Assembly: GCA_937896495.1 (NCBI GenBank)
Contig: CALBNQ010000138.1
Coordinates: forward strand, 1-10,046
Length of the DNA: 10,046 nucleotides
Reading direction: 5' to 3'
From: an uncultured archaeon
Lineage (GTDB): Archaea; Thermoproteota; Nitrososphaeria; Nitrososphaerales; Nitrosopumilaceae
The notes below the pieces were generated by a model. That model was given only the letters and a program-made list of their open reading frames with translations. It was not told the DNA's origin and ran no database searches. Below, piece by piece: positions 1-6,368 of the stretch (the stretch's first letter is position 1; every line of letters begins with the position of its first letter). The position numbers and the translations under genes were made by a program.

Positions 1-1034
1 AAACAGCACCTAAAAAAACAACCAAAAAAACAGCACCTAAAAAAACAACCAAAAATTTACGTTCTAAAACAATTTGTATTTCTCATAAGGAAGATTGCGA
101 TGGAATTAGTTCTGCAGCATTAATTCGTCAAGCATTTGGTGGGGATGCAATATTGGTGGATTACCCAGGTCAAATGGAAGCGTTACATCAAGTCGTTTCT
201 GATGAAAAATTAAAATCTTTATACATTTGTGATTTGGGATTAAGCAAAAAAACTCAAGATGAGTTTATTGAAATTTTAACTTCTCTTAGAAAAAATAAAG
301 TTTCAGTTACGTATATTGATCATCATGACATTGATCCTACTGTTGTAAAATCCTTGGAAAAAATTAAAGTCAAAGTAATTCATGATGTCAATGAATGCAC
401 CACAGTACAAATCTATGATACATTCAAATCAAAACTCAATGATCATGCTTCATTTGTAGCAACTTGTGCTGCAATTACTGATTATATGGAAGATCGTCCA
501 ATTGGTTCAAAATTACTTCAAATGTATGATAGACAATTTGCATTAATCAGTGCAACTGTTCTAACTTACAACATTGTTGCACGTCAAAGAGAACCTGATT
601 ATTTATTATACTTGGTTGAAGAACTCTCTGAATCAAAATTCCCTCATGATATTCCAAATACTTTTGAATTTGCTCAAATTCAAGTTGGAAAACTCTCTCA
701 AATGATTGCTAAAGTGAAACAAGGTATGAAAACTATGCCTAATCTTGGTTATATGGAAATCTTGGATTCTGGAGCAAGTGGTGCTGTTAATTTTGTTATG
801 GGTTTGTCTGGAAAAGACGTTGGTGTTGCATACAAAGAACGTGTTGATCATGGCATTTATGCTGTATCTGTGAGAGGTTCAAAAAATTGTAAAGTTCATC
901 TGGGAAAAATTGTAAATCTATTGGCCACTAGTCTTGGTGGTTCAGGTGGCGGGCATGATAAAGCATGTGGTGCTGTTGTTCCTAAACCTAAAATAAAAAA
1001 ATTCATTACAGAATTAAATAAAAAAATCAAGTGA
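1..1034 (+). CDS. DHH/DHHA1-family phosphoesterase (RecJ-like), 5' partial
   Basis: The reading frame is open from base 3 to the TGA at 1032-1034 and has no start in the window. The TTG at 153 cannot be the start, because the first catalytic motif lies upstream of it. Visible motifs are a motif I variant, HKEDCDG (codons 84-104), the aspartate in YICDLG, the signature DHH at 318-326 within YIDHHD, and AAITDY. Near the C-terminus GGSGGGHDKA (GGGH around 945-956) marks a DHHA1 substrate-binding domain. Families with this layout are Mn/Mg-dependent phosphodiesterases acting on nucleic-acid ends, short oligonucleotides or cyclic dinucleotides; the substrate here cannot be told from sequence. The visible N-terminus is a Lys/Thr/Pro/Ala-rich tail made of nine-residue repeats, unusual for the family and probably disordered and basic, which suggests nucleic-acid contact (inference). 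The gene converges on ridA and ends at a T-rich terminator. Family call firm, exact function open. Confidence 0.88.
   Translation, partial: TAPKKTTKKTAPKKTTKNLRSKTICISHKEDCDGISSAALIRQAFGGDAILVDYPGQMEALHQVVSDEKLKSLYICDLGLSKKTQDEFIEILTSLRKNKVSVTYIDHHDIDPTVVKSLEKIKVKVIHDVNECTTVQIYDTFKSKLNDHASFVATCAAITDYMEDRPIGSKLLQMYDRQFALISATVLTYNIVARQREPDYLLYLVEELSESKFPHDIPNTFEFAQIQVGKLSQMIAKVKQGMKTMPNLGYMEILDSGASGAVNFVMGLSGKDVGVAYKERVDHGIYAVSVRGSKNCKVHLGKIVNLLATSLGGSGGGHDKACGAVVPKPKIKKFITELNKKIK
3..56 (+). repeat. 27-bp in-frame tandem repeat encoding a Lys-rich tail
   Basis: Two adjacent 27-base units, 3-29 and 30-56, are identical except for the last base (A against T). Each encodes TAPKKTTKK, or TAPKKTTKN in the second copy. 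The unit length is a multiple of three, so copy number can change without breaking the frame. The array probably continues upstream of the window, since bases 1-2 fit a preceding lysine codon. Confidence 0.9.
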
Positions 1035-1035
1035 T

Positions 1036-1073
1036 AATAGTAACTCCACACTTTTTTTTGAATTACTATTTTT
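1036..1073. terminator. Putative bidirectional terminator between convergent genes
   Basis: A perfect 8-bp inverted repeat, AATAGTAA (1036-1043) and TTACTATT (1063-1070), encloses a loop that contains eight T's (1052-1059). It is followed on the plus strand by a T-run (1069-1073). On the minus strand, past the stem, the run of seven A's at 1020-1026 reads as seven T's. Archaeal termination relies mainly on T-tracts in the non-template strand, so both the phosphoesterase gene and ridA could end here. Inferred from sequence shape only. Confidence 0.5.
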
Positions 1074-1079
1074 CTAACA

Positions 1080-1535
1080 TTAATTTGAAACTTCAACTAT
1101 TGCATCAATTTCAGTCATTGATCCTAACGGTAAACTTGTAACGCCGACTGCTATTCTGGAATGTTTTCCTTTATTTCCGAATATCTCAAAAATTAAATCA
1201 GAAGCTGCATTAATCACTTTTGGATGTTGTGTAAATTCTGAAGATGAATTAACAAATCCTGAAAGTCTTATAATTTTAGTAACTTTATCTAAATTGCCTA
1301 CTTCTCTTTTAATTTGTGCTAAAACGTTAATTGCACACATCCTCGCAGATTTTTGAGCAATCTCTATGTTGTCATCTGAAACTTTACCTGTAAATACTAC
1401 TTTTCCATTATCCATTGGAATTTGACCTGATATGAATAATAAATTCCCTGTTTTCACAACGGGAATGTATGATCCTGCTGGAGTTGGTGGGTCTGGTAAT
1501 TGTATTCCTAATGATTTGATTTTTTCTTCAATCAA
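1080..1535 (-). CDS. RidA/YjgF/YER057c/UK114-family protein
   Basis: This is a 151-residue protein of the RidA (Rid) superfamily. The pattern LGIQLPDPPTPAGSY, then GNLLFISGQIP, then LSGFVNS, then HPKVINAASDL and SRIAVGVTSLPLG matches the 150-residue YjgF-like subgroup better than classical 130-residue RidA. RidA proteins deaminate reactive enamine/imine intermediates; the arginine in HSRIAVG sits where the catalytic arginine of RidA (Arg105 in E. coli) is expected. The substrate of this subgroup is less well defined. The start is a TTG at 1533-1535. No ATG or GTG exists in frame between it and the stop of the upstream trmB-like gene (complement of 1563-1565), and the resulting N-terminus fits the family. 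Only 27 bases separate the two genes, which share a frame, so they are probably co-transcribed. No clear Shine-Dalgarno sequence is seen. Confidence 0.88.
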   Translation of the reverse strand: MIEEKIKSLGIQLPDPPTPAGSYIPVVKTGNLLFISGQIPMDNGKVVFTGKVSDDNIEIAQKSARMCAINVLAQIKREVGNLDKVTKIIRLSGFVNSSSEFTQHPKVINAASDLIFEIFGNKGKHSRIAVGVTSLPLGSMTEIDAIVEVSN

Positions 1536-1562
1536 TGTGTTTTTGCCTTTTTTTATCTGATT

Positions 1563-2753
1563 TTAATTTTTACTTATTTTGATGTGTACTTTTTCACCTT
1601 TTTGTAAGTTGTTTTGATAAATCGTTCTTGTTTTGTATCCTTGTTTTTGAAGACATCCATCTAAAATCGACACCCATGGAAGTGAATGACCGCTATTTAG
1701 TTTTGATTCAATTGTAATATTTTTTGTATTTGCTTCAAAGTTAACATGACCTGAACATGTAATTTGTAATATTACATCCATGATTTCAATAATATCATCA
1801 AGTGATTTTGATTTCAAAGATATTCCTCCTTTTTCTAATAACTTAAACATGTCAAATTCAGGTTTTTTTGAAATCATTGTAGAATTAAGCATGTGTGGCA
1901 AACCCATTTCATTTACTGTTTTAATAATTTTGTAAATTTCTTGTGCTTCTGTTTTTGTCATATCTGCAAGAGCTTTTGTTTTTATTGAATTTTTCCAAAT
2001 ATTTGAAAACATTTTTTCTTGATTAAATCCTAAAATCTCAGTAGATGAAAATACTGCACCTTTCCCATTTTCATTATTTATCATTAATAATTCAGTTTCA
2101 TCAAAAATCATACAGTTTTGTGACATCTCTGACACTCTAATTTCTATTTCATTTGGAATTTTTCTGTATGATTCTGAACAAATTTGTGAGGGTGATACCA
2201 AAATTTTAACATCTAAGTTTCTACGTGCAACTGTTTTCAACTGTTCTTCACATTCTGATAATAATCCAAAACCCCATTGGTCTGTCATGATTTTGATTGA
2301 TGATTTTGAACCTTCAATCATTGTTTGTAGTTGTGTTAATACATTATTTGCACTGATATGAAAATACCTTTTCTCTTCTGAACCTCTTGACTTTCTACTT
2401 TCTTCACTAGTCTTTTTTAATTTTGATACTAGTGAATTCATTGCATTTACTTTGTTAATTTGTTCATGAATTATTCCATCAAATGCATCTTCAGGTGCAA
2501 TTGCTGTACACATTATTGGTTTACTTTTTGAAATTATTACTAATTTTTTATTTTCTAATTTTAATAATGTTGGATAAATCTTGGTTCGTGGAATTTCTGA
2601 ATAATATGCTAATTCGCTAGCTGCTATGGTGCCTCTTGATATCAATGCCACATATGCTTGAGCTTCATACTTACTTAATCCAAATTCTTCTAAACTTACT
2701 GTTAATGCATGCTCATTTACCATGTTTTTACTTGATTTGTTATTAGGTAACAT
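1563..2753 (-). CDS. TrmB-family transcriptional regulator with extra C-terminal domain
   Basis: This is a 396-residue protein. Residues about 20-90 form a winged helix typical of TrmB: LEEFGLSKYEAQAYVALI, then TIAASELAYYSEIPRTKIYPTL as the recognition region, then the wing. A charged helix (about 95-125) leads into a phospholipase-D-like sensor domain (about 130-265), the effector-binding part in TrmB proteins, without intact HKD residues and so presumably non-catalytic. Residues about 300-396 form a further alpha/beta-looking segment that I do not recognise. TrmB relatives bind sugars or other metabolites and act as repressors or activators; the ligand here is unknown. The ATG at 2751-2753 is the most upstream start; a second ATG eleven codons in (2721-2723) would also keep the whole HTH. 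The gene diverges from the cdv cluster over a 128-bp spacer with inverted repeats and is followed closely by the RidA gene. A local regulator of either neighbour is plausible but unproven. Confidence 0.85.
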   Translation of the reverse strand: MLPNNKSSKNMVNEHALTVSLEEFGLSKYEAQAYVALISRGTIAASELAYYSEIPRTKIYPTLLKLENKKLVIISKSKPIMCTAIAPEDAFDGIIHEQINKVNAMNSLVSKLKKTSEESRKSRGSEEKRYFHISANNVLTQLQTMIEGSKSSIKIMTDQWGFGLLSECEEQLKTVARRNLDVKILVSPSQICSESYRKIPNEIEIRVSEMSQNCMIFDETELLMINNENGKGAVFSSTEILGFNQEKMFSNIWKNSIKTKALADMTKTEAQEIYKIIKTVNEMGLPHMLNSTMISKKPEFDMFKLLEKGGISLKSKSLDDIIEIMDVILQITCSGHVNFEANTKNITIESKLNSGHSLPWVSILDGCLQKQGYKTRTIYQNNLQKGEKVHIKISKN

Positions 2754-2813
2754 TGAGAGCTAAATTCCTTTACACAAATACTCAAAAAAATTTGAAATTG
2801 TATCTGTTGATTG

Positions 2814-2846
2814 GTGTAACTATGGTTACTAAATTCATTGTTACAC
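2814..2846. promoter_or_regulatory. Inverted repeats in the divergent promoter region, candidate operator
   Basis: GTGTAAC at 2814-2820 and GTTACAC at 2840-2846 form a perfect 7-bp inverted repeat with a 19-base spacer. Nested inside is a tighter palindrome, GTAAC-TATG-GTTAC (2816-2829), so GTTAC occurs twice, 15 bp apart, facing one GTAAC. A further TTACAC lies at 2770-2775, next to the regulator's own start. TrmB-type proteins bind palindromes near promoters, and this spacer lies between such a gene and the cdv cluster. Binding is inferred only. Confidence 0.4.
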
Positions 2847-2852
2847 TATCCT

Positions 2853-2864
2853 CTAATACAAAAT
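2853..2864 (+). promoter_or_regulatory. Candidate TATA box for the cdv cluster
   Basis: CTAATACAAAAT is centred about 25 bp before the ATG at 2882. That distance suits an archaeal TATA element driving a leaderless or nearly leaderless transcript. No Shine-Dalgarno-like sequence precedes the ATG, which agrees with leaderless initiation. A similar element, TTATACAA, sits at the same distance from the GTG at 9890. Confidence 0.4.
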
Positions 2865-2881
2865 TTAGATAATTTCTTAAT

Positions 2882-3433
2882 ATGTTAGTAAAAAACAATT
2901 TTGATTCATTAAATTATGAAACAATTTCTAATTCCGTACCACTTGTGCCACGATTAGAATATTCTGTAAATCTGTTAAATGAAATTATTGACTTGATTGA
3001 AGTAAAAAGATACAATTTGAAGGAGTCTAATCGATTTTTAATAAATGATTTTGACAAAAATATTGAATCGCATCTAAATCTCATTAAATTAGAACAATCT
3101 GTAACTTTTTGTTTAGAAACACTTCTTCAAATAAAACATAAAACAAATTCTGTTTCTGATGTAAAAAGTATCCCTAAAATCCTTTCATCGTCAATATCCA
3201 TAATTCGTATTGTCAGTGCAAAATTATTTGATATTATCCCTGATTGTAGTCATAAATTATCTGAATTATCTGTTCATTTGGGCAGTATTGTCTTGGATTC
3301 TGCGGCAATCACCCAAGCAAAATTTGATTTTGGTAATTCAAATGATGAATCTGTAATTTTTCTTGATGAAGTAAAATTGATGGTAGACTCTAAAATAAGT
3401 AAGCAGTATCCTAATCTTGATTTTGTGAAATGA
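2882..3433 (+). CDS. Divergent ESCRT-III/CdvB-like protein
   Basis: This 183-residue, mostly helical protein has no signal peptide or membrane segment. By eye it follows the archaeal CdvB (Snf7-type) pattern in order: a PLVPRLEYSVNLLNEI start of helix 1 (about 20-50), the helical hairpin (about 50-65), an FCLETLLQI helix (about 77-88), a segment SIPKILSSSISIIRIVSAKLFDIIPD (about 97-121) like the CdvB region ending in 'MPE', then LSELSVHLGSIVLDSAAIT (about 126-144), and a final helix FLDEVKLMVDSKISKQYPNL resembling the C-terminal helix of thaumarchaeal CdvB. ESCRT-III proteins polymerise on membranes and are remodelled by CdvC/Vps4. Its place first in a cluster ending in cdvC fits that role. 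It is less basic than usual in helix 1, and I see no proline-rich MIM2 motif or CdvA-binding winged helix. The ATG start has a TATA-like box 25 bp before it. The 3' end overlaps the next gene by four bases (ATGA). The family call rests on hand alignment from memory. Confidence 0.62.
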   Translation: MLVKNNFDSLNYETISNSVPLVPRLEYSVNLLNEIIDLIEVKRYNLKESNRFLINDFDKNIESHLNLIKLEQSVTFCLETLLQIKHKTNSVSDVKSIPKILSSSISIIRIVSAKLFDIIPDCSHKLSELSVHLGSIVLDSAAITQAKFDFGNSNDESVIFLDEVKLMVDSKISKQYPNLDFVK

Positions 3434-3933
3434 TGCAATACTTGACATTATTAAATTCTAAACGACACTTTTCAAAAGATTTTGAACGTATCAAAAATAT
3501 TTCAAAAAAAATTGATGAAAAGATATCTCAGATAAACCCCTCTGAAGATGAAAAAATTGACAAACTCTCATTGGAAGAATTACAAGATCTGAACAAAATT
3601 GTTGAAATCTCTGATTTTATGCTCCAAAAATATTCTGATAAGAAAGAATTTCATTCTATTTTGAAATATTTCACATCTATAATTTCTAACACTGCTTATT
3701 CTTTGAATGATTTGGATGATGAAATCTCTGAATTAATTATCTCCGCTGAAGACTCTATCAATAAAGTAAAAGACATGCAAACCCACATTTCTGATAAATC
3801 CGATTTTAAAACAAATTATCACGACGGACCTGATTATAATAAGCATGAAACAAGTGCAATAAATTTAACCAATCTTGTGACAGAGGTTAACCCAGCAGAA
3901 TACCAACAAAATTTTCGAGAGGATGTTGCGTAG
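3430..3933 (+). CDS. Unrecognised helical/coiled-coil protein of the cdv cluster
   Basis: I do not recognise this 167-residue protein. It is charged and predominantly helical: a Lys/Asp/Glu-rich stretch with heptad-like character around residues 14-60 (FERIKNISKKIDEKISQI), a second helical block with serine and isoleucine around 70-120, and a polar tail ending NPAEYQQNFREDVA. There is no signal peptide, membrane span or obvious catalytic motif. The ATG overlaps the stop of the CdvB-like gene (ATGA, 3430-3433), which indicates coupled translation; a second ATG follows directly at 3433. The cdvC start lies nine bases after its stop. Position and fold type suggest an ESCRT-III-like polymer component, an adaptor or a CdvC regulator, but no sequence motif decides between these. 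It could be a very diverged second ESCRT-III relative. Its codon use and AT-richness look like those of its neighbours, so no sign of transfer is seen. Confidence 0.8.
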   Translation: MMQYLTLLNSKRHFSKDFERIKNISKKIDEKISQINPSEDEKIDKLSLEELQDLNKIVEISDFMLQKYSDKKEFHSILKYFTSIISNTAYSLNDLDDEISELIISAEDSINKVKDMQTHISDKSDFKTNYHDGPDYNKHETSAINLTNLVTEVNPAEYQQNFREDVA

Positions 3934-3942
3934 GTAATTGAT

Positions 3943-5136
3943 ATGAGTTTAGCACCACAAGAATTAGAAAATACTGCAAGCAAATATGCTTCTGAGGCAA
4001 TCAAGTTTGATTCTCAAGGTGCACGTGGAATGGCAATTACTCATTATCAACAAGCTATCGATGCTCTAGTGAAATTATTACAACTATATCCTAATAGTAA
4101 ACTGAACCCTATTTACAAAGAAAGATGTAATTCTTACCATAATCGAATTAATGCATTACAACAGGCTCATGGTGTTGAACCTGCCGTGGATCCTAAAGCT
4201 TCTGCTGAAGAACAAAAAAAATCTGTTCAAAGACAAGAAGCAGAAAATGATTTTGAAGATTTAGTTATGAAAGAAAAACCTGATGTATCTTGGACCGAAG
4301 TTATTGGTTTGGATGATGCAAAAAATGCATTGCGTGAATCAATTGTTTATCCTACAAAAAGACCTGATTTATTTCCTCTTGGATGGCCTAAAGGAATGTT
4401 ACTTTATGGTCCTCCTGGTACTGGAAAAACAATGCTTGCAGCTGCAACTGCAAATGAGATGGATGGCTATTTCATTAATGTTGATGCATCATCAATGATG
4501 AGTAAGTGGTTAGGTGAAGCAGAGAAAAATGTTTCAAAATTATTTGCTATGGCACGAACATATGCAGAAAAAGAAGGAAAACCTGTTATTTTGTTTGTAG
4601 ATGAAGTTGATTCTTTGTTAGGTTCTAGAAATAGCGAAGTTGGTGGAGAGGTTCGTACAAAAAATCAATTCCTAACTGAAATGGATGGTGTAAATGGTAA
4701 AGGAAAAGATCTTATGCTTTATGTTATTGGTGCTACAAATAAACCTTGGAGTCTAGATTGGCCTTTCTTAAGGAGATTTCAAAAAAGAATCTATGTCTCA
4801 TTACCTACACAGGAAGCAAGAGAGAGTTTATTTCATCAGTATACTGAACCTTTGAGAAAAGATGTTCAAGTGAATGACACTGATCTGGCAAAATTATTTG
4901 ATGGATATAGTGCAAGTGACATCAAAGACGTTTGTCAAGCAGCACAAATCAAAACGGTGCATGAAATTTTTAATTCTCCTGATTACCATGAACCTATAGA
5001 TGGCGAAGAAGCTGTTCAACCACGTGAATTAACAACACGTGATTTTAAGGAAATTATGGCAAGAAGAAAACCTAGTGTTTCTACTGAAATGATTAGAGCT
5101 TATCATAAATGGAGTGAAGAGTTCAAAGCACTCTAA
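3943..5136 (+). CDS. cdvC: CdvC, Vps4-like AAA+ ATPase of the archaeal ESCRT division system
   Basis: This 397-residue protein has the full Vps4 layout. Residues about 5-75 form an MIT domain (helical, YQQAIDALVKLLQLYPN), which binds ESCRT-III tails. After a charged linker comes the AAA+ domain: Walker A GPPGTGKT (156-163, Lys162), pore-loop region SSMMSKWLGEAEKNV, Walker B ILFVDEVD (Asp220-Glu221), sensor 1 GATN (Asn266) and arginine-finger pair LRRF (Arg277-Arg278). The C-terminal KPSVSTEMIRAYHKWSEEF matches the final Vps4 helix. All key residues are present, so it should be an active hexameric ATPase that disassembles CdvB polymers at the division site. The ATG is preceded by AGGT (3932-3935, spacing seven), a plausible Shine-Dalgarno sequence, nine bases after the upstream stop. 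In Crenarchaeota cdvA-cdvB-cdvC are clustered, whereas in Nitrososphaerota they are usually dispersed, which makes the two upstream genes noteworthy. Confidence 0.96.
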   Translation: MSLAPQELENTASKYASEAIKFDSQGARGMAITHYQQAIDALVKLLQLYPNSKLNPIYKERCNSYHNRINALQQAHGVEPAVDPKASAEEQKKSVQRQEAENDFEDLVMKEKPDVSWTEVIGLDDAKNALRESIVYPTKRPDLFPLGWPKGMLLYGPPGTGKTMLAAATANEMDGYFINVDASSMMSKWLGEAEKNVSKLFAMARTYAEKEGKPVILFVDEVDSLLGSRNSEVGGEVRTKNQFLTEMDGVNGKGKDLMLYVIGATNKPWSLDWPFLRRFQKRIYVSLPTQEARESLFHQYTEPLRKDVQVNDTDLAKLFDGYSASDIKDVCQAAQIKTVHEIFNSPDYHEPIDGEEAVQPRELTTRDFKEIMARRKPSVSTEMIRAYHKWSEEFKAL

Positions 5137-5171
5137 TTGTTAAAATTTAATGCGATCAAATTTTTTAACAA
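5137..5171 (+). terminator. Putative hairpin/T-run terminator after cdvC
   Basis: Directly after the cdvC stop, TTGTTAAAA (5137-5145) is the exact reverse complement of TTTTAACAA (5163-5171). The arms are nine base pairs long around a 17-base loop, with a run of six T's at 5161-5166. The AT-only upper stem is weak, but the T-run suits archaeal termination. It separates the cdv cluster from carAB. Confidence 0.45.
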
Positions 5172-5183
5172 ACAATCTACGAC

Positions 5184-5196
5184 AAAACTTAAATTC
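5184..5196 (+). promoter_or_regulatory. Candidate promoter (TATA-like) for carAB
   Basis: The AT-rich element AAACTTAAATTC lies about 35 bases before the proposed carA start. A transcript starting 25-27 bases downstream would have a short leader that includes the GAGG at 5216-5219. Weak evidence, based on position and base composition. Confidence 0.3.
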
Positions 5197-5225
5197 ACAA
5201 TAACTCGGACTTTACGAGGGTCACA

Positions 5226-6365
5226 ATTACTACAAAGAAATCAAGTCATGCAAAAAAGTTTGGAAAACTAATTTTTGATGATGGCACTGTTCTTGAAGGT
5301 CAAGGTTTTGGATTTTCTACAACAATTTTTGGCGAAGCAGTATTTAATACTGGAATGGTTGGTTACACTGAGGCACTAACCGATCCTTCGTATAATGGTC
5401 AAATTCTTACGTTAACTTATCCATTAGTTGGAAATTATGGCGTTCCAGATCCAAATATCAAAGATCTAGATGGAATTCCTAAATTTTTTGAATCTGAAAA
5501 AATCCAAATTAGGGGATTAGTGGTTCATGAACTTTCACATACTGCCAGTCATTGGAATTTGTCTATGACTCTTGATGAATGGATGTATAATGAAAAAATT
5601 CCTGGAATATCTGGAATTGATACACGTGAACTTACTAAAAAATTACGAACAAATGGTGTAATGATGGCTGCACTAGTAGTTTCTGAGTCTGAAATTGATG
5701 TCGAAAAAATTAAACAAGAATTGAAATCTGCTGCCCATTACAATTCTGAACGATTTATGAATGAGGTTTCAACCAAAGAAGAAAAAATTTATGGCGATGA
5801 TAAAAATTCTGTAGTGATTATTGATACTGGTGCAAAAAATGCAATTATTAGAAATATTCGGGAACTTGGTTACAAAGCAATTTTAGTTCCATGGAATACT
5901 TCTTTTGAAAAAATAATGTCTTATGATCCAAAAGGTGTTGTTCTTAGTAGTGGTCCTGGGGATCCTCAAAACTGTCCAGACACAATTGATACAGCTAAAA
6001 AATTGATTGAAGAAAATATGCCAACACTTGGAATTTGTTTAGGTGCGCAGATTATTGGAATTGCTGGAAATACTGAAACTTACAAACTAAAGTATGGTCA
6101 TCGAGGACAAAACAAACCTTGTGTTAATTTAGAAAATAATCAAGTATATGTTACAAGTCAGAATCATGGTTATGGAATCAAACCTGAATCTTTAGACGCA
6201 TCTGATTTTAAATTGTGGTTTACAAATGCAGATGATAAAACAGTTGAAGGAATAAAACATAAAAAACAAAATTGTATTGCTGTACAATTTCATCCAGAAG
6301 CTGCACCTGGACCGTTTGATTGTAAATTTATCTTTGAAGAATTAAAACAACTAATGGAGAAATAA
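5226..6365 (+). CDS. carA: Carbamoyl-phosphate synthase small (glutaminase) subunit
   Basis: CarA hydrolyses glutamine and passes ammonia to CarB. The N-terminal domain carries KLIFDDGTVLEG, VFNTGMVGYTEAL and GISGIDTRELTKKLR. The class I glutamine amidotransferase domain follows with SSGPGDP, the nucleophile in GICLG (Cys271 at 6036-6038), SQNHG, and QFHPE (His356, Glu358). With the start used here the protein has 379 residues, and Cys/His/Glu fall close to E. coli positions 269/353/355. The first ATG (5355) would remove about 43 residues of conserved sequence, including KLIFDDG, and cannot be right. Upstream the frame is closed by a TAA at 5190-5192, and no ATG, GTG or TTG lies in frame in between. 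ATT at 5226, preceded by GAGG (5216-5219, six-base spacing), is my best choice; ATT at 5193 is an alternative. The carB start lies three bases after its stop. Confidence 0.93.
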   Translation: MTTKKSSHAKKFGKLIFDDGTVLEGQGFGFSTTIFGEAVFNTGMVGYTEALTDPSYNGQILTLTYPLVGNYGVPDPNIKDLDGIPKFFESEKIQIRGLVVHELSHTASHWNLSMTLDEWMYNEKIPGISGIDTRELTKKLRTNGVMMAALVVSESEIDVEKIKQELKSAAHYNSERFMNEVSTKEEKIYGDDKNSVVIIDTGAKNAIIRNIRELGYKAILVPWNTSFEKIMSYDPKGVVLSSGPGDPQNCPDTIDTAKKLIEENMPTLGICLGAQIIGIAGNTETYKLKYGHRGQNKPCVNLENNQVYVTSQNHGYGIKPESLDASDFKLWFTNADDKTVEGIKHKKQNCIAVQFHPEAAPGPFDCKFIFEELKQLMEK

Positions 6366-6368
6366 AAT

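Noticed and set aside
633..851. Minus-strand reading frame of 72 codons inside the DHH gene
   Set aside because: It lies antisense to clearly conserved coding sequence and its translation resembles no family.
153..1034. Start of the DHH protein at the TTG at 153
   Set aside because: The frame is open to the window edge and catalytic motif I (HKEDCDG) lies at 84-104, upstream of that codon.
2761..2810. Small RNA or small gene in the divergent spacer
   Set aside because: The spacer is only 128 bases, AT-rich, with no stable hairpin or frame; promoter and operator elements explain it better.
4283..4498. Second plus-strand frame within cdvC
   Set aside because: It overlaps the Walker A region of cdvC in another frame and encodes a low-complexity Leu/Gln-rich string.
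5355..6365. carA starting at the ATG at 5355
   Set aside because: It removes about 43 residues of conserved CarA N-terminal sequence and leaves a protein about 45 residues short of the family.
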